A stretch of 64,000 bases of DNA from Paraburkholderia sp. CNPSo 3272 (lineage in GTDB: Bacteria; Pseudomonadota; Gammaproteobacteria; Burkholderiales; Burkholderiaceae). A program made the position numbers and the translations under genes. Below the pieces are notes generated by a model, which was not told the origin of the DNA, ran no database searches, and saw only the letters and a list, made by a program, of their open reading frames with translations. The stretch spans positions 310,001 to 374,000 of the forward strand of contig NZ_JAMBPQ010000002.1 of NCBI RefSeq assembly GCF_024206495.1. Direction: 5' to 3'. Positions 17,911-27,425 of this stretch are shown here, piece after piece. How positions within the stretch are numbered: the first letter of the stretch is position 1; every line of letters begins with the position of its first letter.

Positions 17911-18353
17911 GTCAGCTTGATTGCAAAAAACGGCTCAGGTTGATGCTCGGACGACCCGTAGATCGCGTCCTGCAGCGCCAACCCCGCAGCCAGCCGTGAG
18001 CTCGCAGGGTCGGAACACGCGCCGCGCGGCAGCCAGAGCGTCTTGTCGACGCAGGCTCGCCAGCCCGGAACGCGGGCTCGCGGCATTGTAGCAGGGTCAT
18101 TTTCGCGCACGCGAGGCGGTTCTGCTCACAGCGGCGACAGATGCCGCGCGCCATTCACAGGCTCCGCGTGCTGGCTCGACCTTTCATGGTCCGGAAGTGC
18201 CCGTCAGTCAAGGTCTCGATGGAGCGCCCACCCTGCGAGGCGTCCACATCCGGCAAATGCAGCCATACACGCGGCTTTCAAGTCCGCGCTCCAGGTGCGG
18301 GCTTCAAATGCGCCCGGTCCCCGTTTCGAACCGCACTCCCGGCGGATGCAGGA
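17911..18353. other. gap between gshB and the PTS EIIA gene
   Basis: 443 bases. A small inverted repeat AGCCCG/CGGGCT (18062-18078) and a minus-strand TACAAT (18085-18090) could belong to a promoter of the EIIA gene. A 71-residue minus-strand open frame (17895-18110) overlaps the EIIA start and shows no coding signature. Nothing else is clear. Confidence 0.4.
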
Positions 18354-19307
18354 TCAGGCCGCCGCGCGCTCCAGCGCGTCGATGAACATCGCGGCCACGT
18401 CGAAGCCTGTCTGCTCCATGATTTCGCGGAAACACGTCGGACTCGTGACATTGACCTCGGTGAGCCAGTCGCCGATGGCGTCGAGCCCGACAAGCAGCAG
18501 GCCGCGTGCCGCGAGCGTCGGGCCCAGGGCCTTAGCGATCTCCATGTCGCGCCCCGTGAGCGGCTGCGCGACGCCAAGTCCGCCCGCCGCCAGGTTGCCA
18601 CGCACCTCATTGCCCTGAGGAATGCGCGCGAGCGAAAACGGCACCGGCTCGCCGCCGATCAGCAGAATGCGCTTGTCGCCGGACTTGATCTCGGGGATGA
18701 ACTTCTGCGCCATCACGCTGCGCGCCCCGTCGTGACTCAGCATCTCGATGATCGAGCCGAGATTCATGCCGTCCGCCTTCACGCGGAACACGCCCATGCC
18801 GCCCATGCCGTCGAGCGGCTTGAGGATCACGTCCTGGTGCTCTTCATGGAACTTGCGCAGGCGCGCCGCGCTGCGCGTGACGAGCGTCGGCGCGACGAAC
18901 TGCGGAAATTCGCCGATGGCGAGCTTTTCCGAGTGATCGCGAATCGACTGCGGCTTGTTGAAGATCTTCGCGCCCGCGCGCTCGGCGATCTCCAGCAGCC
19001 ACGTCGATGTGACGTATTCCATGTCGAACGGCGGGTCCTTGCGCATGACGACGGCGTCGAAGCCGGTGAGCGCGCGCGAATCGGCCGTGGCTTCGAACCA
19101 CGGTGCGCGATGCAGGTCCGCCGTATCGCCGATGATCGTGAAACGCCGCACGTCGGCTTCCACCTGGCCGTTCACCCATGCGAGGTGCTGAGGCTCGCAT
19201 GCGAAAAGCCGATGGCCGCGCTTCGCGGCCTCGGCCATCATCGCGTAGGTCGAGTCCTTGTAGATCTTGAACCGCTCGAGCGGATCGGCGATGAAGAGAA
19301 TGTCCAT
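18354..19307 (-). CDS. gshB: glutathione synthetase
   Basis: 317 residues, the standard length of the proteobacterial enzyme. It has the ATP-grasp fold, with FVAPTLVTRSAARLRKF, LKPLDGMGGMGVFRV, FIPEIKSGDKRILLIGGEPVP split between the ATP-binding loops, and a C-terminal GLDAIGDWLTEVNVTSPTCF that binds magnesium and substrate. It joins glycine to gamma-glutamylcysteine. gshA lies 135 bases upstream on the same strand, so both steps of glutathione synthesis are together. Confidence 0.97.
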   Translation of the reverse strand: MDILFIADPLERFKIYKDSTYAMMAEAAKRGHRLFACEPQHLAWVNGQVEADVRRFTIIGDTADLHRAPWFEATADSRALTGFDAVVMRKDPPFDMEYVTSTWLLEIAERAGAKIFNKPQSIRDHSEKLAIGEFPQFVAPTLVTRSAARLRKFHEEHQDVILKPLDGMGGMGVFRVKADGMNLGSIIEMLSHDGARSVMAQKFIPEIKSGDKRILLIGGEPVPFSLARIPQGNEVRGNLAAGGLGVAQPLTGRDMEIAKALGPTLAARGLLLVGLDAIGDWLTEVNVTSPTCFREIMEQTGFDVAAMFIDALERAAA

Positions 19308-19442
19308 ATCGTCTCTGCCTTGTCCCTGTCCTGTCGCTGCTTGACGCCTGGCATGGCGCCGTGTGTGGCGCCTGCTTTCATGACGGCAACGCCCGCACGG
19401 TGGCGGGCGCTGCGTTCGATTGTGTGGATGATGACGGCCGGC

Positions 19443-20732
19443 TCAGACCTGGATCGCCTCGGGGTCGGTCTTCTCCAGCTCGACCGAGGCCGCCAGCAAG
19501 CCGAGCCGCGCCACCACGCCGTACATGTAAAAGCGGTTCGGCGGCGCCGCACCCGCTTTCGCGCGCGTGTCGGGCAGCGCCGTATGTTCGAAGCCGAGCG
19601 GCACGAAATGCATGCCCGGCGCGTTCAGGTTCTGGTCGCGCTCGCGGCTGCCGTGCGCGCGGTAGAAGCCGCCCACCACATAGCGGTCGATCATGTACAC
19701 GACCGGCTCGGCCACTTCGTCGCCGATATGCTCGAACGTGTAGACGCCTTCCTGCACGATCACGTCGTGCACTTCGAGCCCGTCCTTCGTGGCCGACATC
19801 TTCGCACGTTCGCGCTTCGTGAGTGCCGCGACCTCCGAGGCGTCGTGCACCGTCATCACGCCGCGGCCGTCCGTGCCGGCATCGGACTTGATGACGACAT
19901 AGGGCTTTTCGGTGATGCCGTACTCGCGGTACTTCTTCGCAATCTTCTTGAGCACAGCGTCGATGGCGGTCGCGACTTGCTCCTCGCCCGTGCGCGCCTC
20001 GAAGTCCACGCCTTCCACGTGCGCGAAGTACGGATTGATCATCCACGGGTCCACGCCCACCATCTTCGCGAACTTCTTGGCCACGTCGTCGTAACAGGAG
20101 AAGTGCGTGGACTTGCGGCGCACCGCCCAGCCCGCATGCAGCGGCGGCAACACGTACTGCTCATGCAGGTTTTCGAGCACGGGTGGGATGCCACCCGATA
20201 GATCGTTGTTCAGCAGGATCGAGCAGGGGTCGAAGTTCTTCAGGCCCAGGCGCCGCTGCGACCGCTCGAGCGGTTCGAGCACGATCTTCTGGCCGTCGGC
20301 GAGCGAGATCGTGACTGGCCCGGCGATTGTTTCGTCGAGCGTGCCGAAGCGCACGTTCAGGCCCGCCTGGCGCATGATCGTGGCGAGTCGCGCGACGTTC
20401 TCCAGATAGAACGCGTTGCGCGTGTGCATCTCCGGAATCACCAGCAGGTTCTTGGCGTCCGGGCAGATTTTTTCGATGGCGGCCATGGCCGCCTGCACGG
20501 CGAGCGGCAGCACTTCCTGCGGCAGGCAGTGGAAGGCGCCGGGAAACAGGTTGGTGTCGACCGGCGCGAGCTTGAAGCCGGCGTTGCGCAGGTCCACAGA
20601 AGCGTAGAACGGCGGCGTGTGCTCCTGCCATTCGAGGCGGAACCAGCGCTCGATGGCCGGCGTCGCCTCGAGAATGCGCTGCTCCAGCTCGAGGAGCGGG
20701 CCGTTCAACGCCGTAACCAGATGCGGGACCAT
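19443..20732 (-). CDS. gshA: glutamate-cysteine ligase (betaproteobacterial type)
   Basis: 429 residues. It does not resemble the E. coli type; it matches the third gshA group found in Burkholderiales and some cyanobacteria relatives, with SVDLRNAGFKLAPVDTNLFP near the N-terminus, VIKSDAGTDGRGVMTVHDASE and MYGVVARLGLLAASVELEK at the end. It forms gamma-glutamylcysteine, the first step of glutathione synthesis. The ATG at 20732 gives MVPHLVTALNGP; an open frame runs on to 21023 but is non-homologous. Confidence 0.95.
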   Translation of the reverse strand: MVPHLVTALNGPLLELEQRILEATPAIERWFRLEWQEHTPPFYASVDLRNAGFKLAPVDTNLFPGAFHCLPQEVLPLAVQAAMAAIEKICPDAKNLLVIPEMHTRNAFYLENVARLATIMRQAGLNVRFGTLDETIAGPVTISLADGQKIVLEPLERSQRRLGLKNFDPCSILLNNDLSGGIPPVLENLHEQYVLPPLHAGWAVRRKSTHFSCYDDVAKKFAKMVGVDPWMINPYFAHVEGVDFEARTGEEQVATAIDAVLKKIAKKYREYGITEKPYVVIKSDAGTDGRGVMTVHDASEVAALTKRERAKMSATKDGLEVHDVIVQEGVYTFEHIGDEVAEPVVYMIDRYVVGGFYRAHGSRERDQNLNAPGMHFVPLGFEHTALPDTRAKAGAAPPNRFYMYGVVARLGLLAASVELEKTDPEAIQV

Positions 20733-21049
20733 AAGGGGTGACTCGCAGACGAAATGCTTTGATTGTAGGAAAACCGGTCGTTTATCTGGGGACGATTGCG
20801 CCAGTTGCAAGACGGGATTGCCCACGTGAAACTCCGCCGCGAATTCCCTTGAGCGCGGTAGGGTCAATCGGGCGTTCTGGCCGCGCGGATATTCACGCCG
20901 GATATCCATTCTGGACCGCCCGCGCCGCCCGGCGCAATTGGGCCCACGCACTGAAGGGGCACTGCGCGAACGCGCGGGCGAGGTGCTTATACGCGCCTCC
21001 CTGCGCGACAGCAAGGCCCACACCCGGCGCCCGGGCGCGCAAAAGAAAA
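20733..21049. other. gap upstream of gshA
   Basis: 317 bases with no gene. A minus-strand TACAAT at 20762-20767 is well placed for a gshA transcript with a leader of about 20 bases, but no convincing -35 was seen. The left end of the gap meets the amtB terminator. Confidence 0.4.
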
Positions 21050-21072
21050 GGGCCCGCCGAAACGGCGGGCCC
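21050..21072 (-). terminator. rho-independent terminator after amtB
   Basis: GGGCCCGCC (21050-21058) and GGCGGGCCC (21064-21072) form a perfect 9-bp stem with loop GAAAC on the plus-strand reading; on the minus strand the stem is followed by TTTTCTTTT. Confidence 0.92.
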
Positions 21073-21121
21073 AGGTCGCTGCTTGCTGCCCTGCTAAATC
21101 AAACCATCGGGCGCGGCGCGC

Positions 21122-22639
21122 TTATTCCACGCGCTCGCCATGCAGAACCACGTCGAGACCTTCGCGCTCGTCTTCTTCCGAAACGCGCAGGCCCATCACC
21201 ATGTCGATCACCTTCAGCAGCACGAAGCTCACCACGCCGCTGTAGATGAGGGTCGTGAGCACGCCCTTGGCTTGCAGGATGATGCTGCCGTCCGCGCCGC
21301 CGATGTCCTTCACCGCGAACACGCCGGTCAGCAGCGCACCGATGATGCCGCCGATGCCGTGCACGCCGAACGCGTCGAGCGAATCGTCGTAGTTGAACTT
21401 GTGCTTGAGCCACGTAGCCGACCAGAAGCAGACCACGCCCGCCACCACGCCGATCACGATTGCGCCCAGCACGCCGACGAAACCCGAAGCCGGCGTAATG
21501 GCCACGAGACCTGCCACGGCGCCCGAAGCGATACCGAGCACCGACGGCTTGCCCTTCGCGATCCACTCCGCGAACATCCAGCCGAGCGCGGCGCAGGCGG
21601 TAGCGATTTGCGTCGTGAGCATCGCGAAGCCCGCACGGCCGTCAGCCGCGACTGCCGAACCCGCGTTGAAGCCGAACCAGCCCACCCACAGCATGGCCGC
21701 ACCCATCAGCGTGAGCGTGAGGTTGTGCGGAGCCATCACTTCGCGGCCATAGCCCACACGCTTGCCGAGCACGAGACAGCACACGAGGCCCGCGATACCG
21801 GCGTTGATGTGCACGACCGTGCCGCCCGCGAAGTCGAGGATGCCGGCGCTGGCGAGCCAGCCCGTCGGCTCCCACACCATGTGCGCGATCGGCGAGTAGA
21901 CGATGATCGACCACAGCGACATGAACACGAGCATCGCCGAGAACTTCATGCGGTCGGCAAACGCACCGGTGATGAGCGCCGGCGTGATGATCGCGAACGT
22001 CATCTGGTAGACGAAGTACACGGTCTCGGGGATGGTCGGCGCGAGATGGCTCACGGTGAGCGTCGTCGCCTTGTCGCCCTTGATGTAGTTCATGCCCTCA
22101 AGGAAGATGCGCGAGAAGCCGCCGATGAACGAGCCGCCCGGCGTGAACGCGATCGAGTAGCCGACCACCGTCCAGATCACCGTCACGACGCAGGTGATCG
22201 CGAAGCTCTGCATGAGCGTCGCGAGCACGTTCTTCTTGCGGACCATGCCGCCGTAGAAGAGCGCGAGGCCCGGGATCGTCATGAACAGCACGAGCGCGGT
22301 GGAGGTCAGCATCCACGCGGTGTCGCCGGAGTTGATCTTCGACGAATCGACCGAGAACGGCGCGGTCGGTGCTGCGGGCGCGGCGGCTGCGGCGGCTGCC
22401 GATGCGTCGGCCGGGGCGCTCGCGGCGGCTGCCGGAGCGCTCGCGGCGGCTGCCGGGGCCGAAGCCGCGTCGGCTGCGGGCGCCGAAGCCGGAGCGGCTG
22501 CGGATGCGTCGGGCGCCGACGCGGTGGTGGCCGGCGCGGAGGCCGCGGCGGGCGCGGATGCGTCGTCCGCCAGTGCGGCGCCGACGCCGCCGGCCAGCAG
22601 TGAGCCGGCCATCATCAGGGACATCAAAAGTTTGCGCAT
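21122..22639 (-). CDS. amtB: ammonium transporter
   Basis: 505 residues. A signal peptide (about 1-23) is followed by an unusually long Ala/Ser/Pro linker (about 28-95) and then the Amt/Rh core with eleven expected membrane helices. Core motifs include GDTAWMLTSTALVLFMTIPG, FADRMKFSAMLVF, FAGGTVVHINAG (channel histidine) and DSLDAFGVHGIGGI (second histidine). It conducts ammonium across the inner membrane and is blocked by GlnK, encoded 40 bases upstream in the same operon. Confidence 0.97.
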   Translation of the reverse strand: MRKLLMSLMMAGSLLAGGVGAALADDASAPAAASAPATTASAPDASAAAPASAPAADAASAPAAAASAPAAAASAPADASAAAAAAAPAAPTAPFSVDSSKINSGDTAWMLTSTALVLFMTIPGLALFYGGMVRKKNVLATLMQSFAITCVVTVIWTVVGYSIAFTPGGSFIGGFSRIFLEGMNYIKGDKATTLTVSHLAPTIPETVYFVYQMTFAIITPALITGAFADRMKFSAMLVFMSLWSIIVYSPIAHMVWEPTGWLASAGILDFAGGTVVHINAGIAGLVCCLVLGKRVGYGREVMAPHNLTLTLMGAAMLWVGWFGFNAGSAVAADGRAGFAMLTTQIATACAALGWMFAEWIAKGKPSVLGIASGAVAGLVAITPASGFVGVLGAIVIGVVAGVVCFWSATWLKHKFNYDDSLDAFGVHGIGGIIGALLTGVFAVKDIGGADGSIILQAKGVLTTLIYSGVVSFVLLKVIDMVMGLRVSEEDEREGLDVVLHGERVE

Positions 22640-22679
22640 CTCGGTTTCCTCTTTCCTCTTGTCTCGGTCTCTTTAGGGC

Positions 22680-23327
<648 letters not shown>

Positions 23328-23512
23328 CTACAGTGCTCTCAGGCATCGCTGCCGCGCGGGCGCCGCGTAGCGGCTGTAAGTGGGCCGCCGCGCCACGGCG
23401 CGAAGCATCTGGGCCCGCGGTGCGCACCACTTGCGCGCACACTGGCCATGGCCCTGCGAGTTCGCACCAAGATCGATCACGGTCCGTCGCGGGGCACAGG
23501 CGAAAGAAAACT

Positions 23513-23529
23513 TGCACATCTTTTGTGCA
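23513..23529. promoter_or_regulatory. NtrC-like inverted repeat
   Basis: TGCACA and TGTGCA separated by five bases form a 17-bp palindrome of the NtrC binding-site type (TGCACC-N5-GGTGCA). It lies about 350 bases upstream of the glnK -24 element and 15 bases before the ubiK ATG, so it could serve as an enhancer or affect ubiK. Confidence 0.5.
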
Positions 23530-23544
23530 GCGAAGGGGAATCGA

Positions 23545-23802
23545 ATGAAGCAACCAAACGACGTATTCAATGATCTGCAGTCGCGCGTGAGCGATCTGCT
23601 CAAGAACTCGCCGGCGCGCGATGTCGAACGCAATGTTCGCGCAATGTTGTCGCAAGGCTTTTCGAAGCTGGACCTCGTCACGCGCGAGGAATTCGACGCG
23701 CAAACACAGGTGCTCGTGCGCACGCGCCAGCGTCTCGAAGAACTCGAGCGCCGCGTGGCCGAACTCGAGCAGAAGCTGCCGGTGACTAGCCAGTCCTCCT
23801 GA
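23545..23802 (+). CDS. ubiK: ubiquinone biosynthesis accessory factor UbiK (BMFP domain)
   Basis: 85 residues. The N-terminal amphipathic part (DVFNDLQSRVSDLLKNSPARDVERNVRAML) and the C-terminal coiled coil (RQRLEELERRVAELEQKL) match UbiK/YqiC, which binds membranes and UbiJ to help late ubiquinone synthesis. GGGGAA lies about five bases before the ATG at 23545; longer readings are open but unrelated. yifB follows after 215 bases. Confidence 0.9.
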   Translation: MKQPNDVFNDLQSRVSDLLKNSPARDVERNVRAMLSQGFSKLDLVTREEFDAQTQVLVRTRQRLEELERRVAELEQKLPVTSQSS

Positions 23803-24017
23803 TCATTTCCTTGCGCACTCCTGTGCGCAATCGAGTGCGGCACCTCTGCCGCAGCGCCGCAAGCGATCCGTAGCGTGATCGCAATGGAACCGTAAAGGGG
23901 CATTTGCCTCACCAGCCTGGCGCATGCACGGCGCGCGAAAGATGTACGAAGCCCGGGTCCGAAGCTTCGTAGAGCGACGCGCGCCACTCCCCGCATGCGA
24001 GCCTTCCGGAGAATCCC

Positions 24018-25652
24018 ATGTCGCTTGCCGTGGTGCGCAGCCGCGCGCCGGCTGCTGGCCGCGCGCCCGAAGTCACAGTCGAAGTCCATCTGGCCAACGG
24101 TCTGCCGTCGTTTTCCATCGTCGGGCTGCCCGACCTCGAAGTGCGCGAAAGCCGCGAGCGCGTGCGCGCCGCGCTCTCGAACTGCGGCTTCGATTTCCCG
24201 GTGAGGCGCATTACCGTCAACCTGGCGCCCGCCGATCTACCCAAGGAATCCGGCCGCTTCGATCTGCCCATTGCGCTCGGCATTCTCGCGGCGAGCGGTC
24301 AGCTTCCGGTTGCTGCGCTCGCGCACCGGGAGTTCGCGGGCGAGCTTTCGCTCACCGGCGCCGTGCGGCCCATGCGCGGCGCGTTCGCCATGGCTTGCGG
24401 CACGGCACGCGCGCATAGAGATCGCGCAGCGCGTTTCGACGAAGCACCTGCGTTCAGCCGCGAAGCCATAGGCGAAAGCAACATTCTTCGGATTCCTGAT
24501 GCTAAGACTGGCGAAGCCACACGCTCACACATGCCCGAGCTCTATCTGCCGGCGCAAAACGCCGCCGAAGCGGCACTCGTGCCCGATGTCGCGGTGTACG
24601 GCGCGGCAGATCTGCGCTCCCTTTGCGCCCACCTTGCGGGCGTCGATCCCGAAGCGCGCCTCGCACCCGTGCGCTCGAGCGCCCTCGACGCACCGAGCGT
24701 CACGCCTCCAGATATGGCCGACGTGGTCGGCCAGCGCGGCGCGCGCCGGGCGCTCGAAGTCGCGGCGGCTGGCGGCCACCATCTGTTGATGGTGGGGCCG
24801 CCTGGCGCCGGCAAGTCGATGCTCGCCGCGCGCCTGCCCGGGCTCCTGCCACCCATGACGGACGACGAGGCGCTAGCCTCTGCCGCCCTGCTCTCCGCCA
24901 GCGCGGTCGGCTTCACGCCGCAGCAGTGGCGCAAGCGGCCGTTTCGCGCGCCCCACCATTCATCGAGCGCAGCCGCGTTGATCGGCGGGCGCAATCCGCC
25001 GCAGCCGGGCGAAATCACGCTCGCGCATTTAGGGGTGCTATTTCTGGACGAACTGCCCGAATTCGACCGCCACGTGCTCGAGACCCTGCGCGAACCGCTA
25101 GAAGTGGGTGCGATCACGATTTCGCGCGCCGCGTGGCAAACCGACTTTCCGGCCGCGTGCCAACTCGTCGCCGCGATGAATCCCTGCCCGTGTGGCTGGC
25201 GCGGCGACCCCGCCGGCCGCTGCCGCTGCACGCCCGACAGCGCCGCGCGCTATTTGCGCAAGCTTTCCGGGCCGCTCCTGGACCGCATCGACATCCAGAT
25301 CGAGATTCCGGCGCTGGCGCCCGCCGAACTGGCCGCTCGCGCGGGCACGAACGCCGAGCCGAGCGCTGCGATCGCCGCTCGCGTGCAGGCGGCACGCGAG
25401 CGCCAGCTGGCGCGGCAGGGAAAAACCAATCGCGAATTGACCGGCCGCGAAACCGACGCAGTCTGCCAGCCGGACGCGGCCGGAGAAGCGCTGCTGCGCG
25501 AAGCGGGCGAGCGCTTTGGCTGGTCGGCCCGCGCTCACTACCGGGTGCTCAAGGTCGCGCGCACGATCGCCGATCTCGCGGGTGCCGCGATGCCCGACGC
25601 CGCGCACGTGGCGGAGGCCGTGCAGTACCGGCGCGTGTTCGCCGAGCGATAG
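24018..25652 (+). CDS. YifB/ComM family AAA+ ATPase (Mg-chelatase-like)
   Basis: 544 residues. An N-terminal Lon-substrate-like domain (FSIVGLPDLEVRESRERVRAAL) is followed by an AAA+ domain with Walker A GPPGAGKS (about 259-266), Walker B LFLDELPEF, and a zinc-like CPCGWRGDPAGRCRC. ComM drives branch migration during natural transformation. Residues about 128-172, between FAMACG and ELYLPAQNAAEAAL, form an extra segment of about 40 residues not expected in the family; it reads as lower-GC, irregular sequence. The core motifs are intact. Confidence 0.92.
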   Translation: MSLAVVRSRAPAAGRAPEVTVEVHLANGLPSFSIVGLPDLEVRESRERVRAALSNCGFDFPVRRITVNLAPADLPKESGRFDLPIALGILAASGQLPVAALAHREFAGELSLTGAVRPMRGAFAMACGTARAHRDRAARFDEAPAFSREAIGESNILRIPDAKTGEATRSHMPELYLPAQNAAEAALVPDVAVYGAADLRSLCAHLAGVDPEARLAPVRSSALDAPSVTPPDMADVVGQRGARRALEVAAAGGHHLLMVGPPGAGKSMLAARLPGLLPPMTDDEALASAALLSASAVGFTPQQWRKRPFRAPHHSSSAAALIGGRNPPQPGEITLAHLGVLFLDELPEFDRHVLETLREPLEVGAITISRAAWQTDFPAACQLVAAMNPCPCGWRGDPAGRCRCTPDSAARYLRKLSGPLLDRIDIQIEIPALAPAELAARAGTNAEPSAAIAARVQAARERQLARQGKTNRELTGRETDAVCQPDAAGEALLREAGERFGWSARAHYRVLKVARTIADLAGAAMPDAAHVAEAVQYRRVFAER

Positions 25653-26074
25653 CCAGGCACAGCGCCGGTTTCGCGGGAAAACGCCGCCGCTTTTCGCCAC
25701 GGGGAATGTGAATAGCGCCAATAAGTCGAAGTCAAGACTTGACTTATGCACATTTCGTCGTGCTGGCCCCGGTTCTGAGCATGGTTCGCATTACGCCGCG
25801 GCCGTTTTCATAACCTATTGATTCTTCTACCGTTCTGGATTTACAGAAAAGCGGCCGAAACTAACAGAAAGCCCACAGGACGGCCCTTTCCAGCCAACGG
25901 GGCATGGTTTTCCACAAAGTTACCCACAGCTCCTGTGGGTAACCGGTAAACCCTCAATCAAATCCGATAATTAGCGTGTTTACCTGCAGCGCAACCTTCA
26001 CTTCGTCGCGCAAACGCCCGCCCGTGCGGGAGCCAAACATCAAGGCGTAAAGCGTCCCTGCTGAGTCCCAAAAC
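25653..26074. other. gap between yifB and a lipoprotein gene
   Basis: 422 bases, clearly richer in A+T than its surroundings. It holds short palindromes (AAGTCAAGACTT-like at about 25730-25745) and the TTACCCACA inverted repeat described separately. The two flanking genes converge here. No gene is supported. Confidence 0.5.
25909..25943. repeat. three DnaA-box-like nonamers, two forming an inverted repeat
   Basis: TTTTCCACA (25909-25917), TTACCCACA (25920-25928) and its inverse TGTGGGTAA (25934-25942) each differ by one base from TTATCCACA. GTTACCCACAG and CTGTGGGTAAC form a perfect 11-bp inverted repeat around CTC. It could also fold as a hairpin terminator for the convergent genes. Confidence 0.6.
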
Positions 26075-26623
26075 TCAGTACAGCTTGAAAGATTCGAAGA
26101 ACTGGTCGACCTGCTCGACCGGCGGCTCGGTGCGCCCCACGATCGCCACCTGGTAGGCGCGCGCGCCCTTTGCGACGAGCCGCGCGTGGATCGTGCGCGT
26201 CTCGCCGTCGGCGCCAGCCTTGCCGGCGATGCGCATTTCCACGCCCTCGATCGAGCCGCCCGTCGCGAGCGGCACCGCCACCGCGTGCGCCTCGGCAGGC
26301 GCACCCACGTTGCGCGCGAGGCCCGCGCGCAGGAACTCGAGCGCCTTTTGCTGCGTCTCGGGCTGCGCGTCGGGCAGATCGAGCATGCCGACCACGAACA
26401 CGTTGCCAGCCACCTCGGCCGTCTGCACGCGCATGCGCATCGGCGTGCCGTTCACGTCGATGCGGCGCTCGTCCTTGCCGGGCTTGGCCGGCAGATCGAT
26501 CGAGTAGCCGCTCGCGTCGTTCGAGATCGTGCGCCAGTCGTACGTGGGCGAGCAGGCGGCCAGCGCGAACGAGGCGGCGAGTACGCCCAGCGTCGTCACG
26601 CGGGCTGAAACGAAGGCGCGCAT
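26075..26623 (-). CDS. putative lipoprotein of unknown function
   Basis: About 182 residues. The N-terminus has a signal peptide ending FALAAC, a lipobox, so the mature protein should be lipid-anchored at Cys about 23. The mature part begins SPTYDWRTISNDASGYSIDLP and shows no domain I can name; the pattern (YSIDLPAKPGKDERRI, QKALEFLRAGLARN, VEQVDQFFESFKL) is that of a small periplasmic beta-strand-rich protein. The ATG at 26623 puts the signal peptide at the start. It diverges from the TlpA-like gene. Confidence 0.75.
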   Translation of the reverse strand: MRAFVSARVTTLGVLAASFALAACSPTYDWRTISNDASGYSIDLPAKPGKDERRIDVNGTPMRMRVQTAEVAGNVFVVGMLDLPDAQPETQQKALEFLRAGLARNVGAPAEAHAVAVPLATGGSIEGVEMRIAGKAGADGETRTIHARLVAKGARAYQVAIVGRTEPPVEQVDQFFESFKLY

Positions 26624-26819
26624 CGGCAGATTCAATGGGAGTCGGGCACGGCGAAGGATGTCCAGGACCATGGGCGCGGTTCGTCACGGAAGTGAAAGGT
26701 GCGCGACATTATCCGTCGACGCATACCCGGATGTTGTCTCGCAACCGCTATGCCGGGAAATTCGGCGCTACAATATTTGCGCTCAACACCCGCGTCCTTC
26801 GGCGCACGAGGCAAGGCCC

Positions 26820-27353
26820 ATGACCGCTGCATCCCCGAATTCCTCGAACCGGCGTTCCGGCGCGCTCATGCGCGTTGGCGCGGCGGTGGTCGTCGTCGCC
26901 ATCGCCGTGGCCGGCTACTTCGCGTTCTTCGGCAGCCAGCAGCGCGTGCCCGACGCGACCTTCACTCTCCTGTCCGGCCAGAAGGTCTCCACGCACGACC
27001 TCAAGGGCAAGGTCTACCTCGTCAACTTCTGGGCGACGAGCTGCACCACCTGCATGGCGGAAATGCCGAAGATGGTCCAGACCTATAACCGCTTCAAGGG
27101 CGAAGGCCTCGAGTTCGTCGCGGTGGCGATGAACTACGACGCGCCGATGTACGTCGCCAACTACGCGCAAACGCGCCAGCTGCCGTTCAAGGTGGCGATG
27201 GACGACGGCTCGGCGGCAAAGCAGTTCGGCAATGTCCAGCTCACGCCGACCACGTTCGTGATCGGCCGCGACGGCAAGATCCTCAAGCGCTACGTCGGCG
27301 AGCCGCAGTTCGCGGAACTCGACCAGTTGCTGCAGAAGGCGCTGGCGACCTGA
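26820..27353 (+). CDS. TlpA-like membrane-anchored thioredoxin
   Basis: 177 residues. An N-terminal helix (about 18-38) anchors a periplasmic thioredoxin fold with the active site CTTC (Cys75-Cys78) in VNFWATSCTTCMAEMPKM and the cis-proline loop LTPTTFVIGRDGKI. TlpA/ResA proteins reduce disulfides in periplasmic partners such as cytochromes; the partner here is unknown. TACAAT at 26769-26774 is a likely -10, giving a leader of about 40 bases. A terminator follows directly. Confidence 0.9.
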   Translation: MTAASPNSSNRRSGALMRVGAAVVVVAIAVAGYFAFFGSQQRVPDATFTLLSGQKVSTHDLKGKVYLVNFWATSCTTCMAEMPKMVQTYNRFKGEGLEFVAVAMNYDAPMYVANYAQTRQLPFKVAMDDGSAAKQFGNVQLTPTTFVIGRDGKILKRYVGEPQFAELDQLLQKALAT

Positions 27354-27374
27354 AACGCGATACGAGTAGCCAAT

Positions 27375-27406
27375 AAAAAAGCAGCGGAAAAAACCGCTGC
27401 TTTTTT
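27375..27406. terminator. bidirectional terminator between the tlpA-like gene and dctD
   Basis: AAAAAAGCAGCGG (27375-27387) and CCGCTGCTTTTTT (27394-27406) form a perfect stem with an A-only loop; T-runs occur in both directions. Confidence 0.93.
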
Positions 27407-27425
27407 TACGTCTCTTGATGCTTCT

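Noticed and set aside
17895..18110. 71-residue minus-strand open frame before the EIIA gene
   Set aside because: It overlaps the EIIA start, has no ribosome binding site and no recognisable similarity.
18320..18365. GGTTCGAAAC resembling a tRNA T-loop on the minus strand
   Set aside because: No anticodon or acceptor stem can be built around it.
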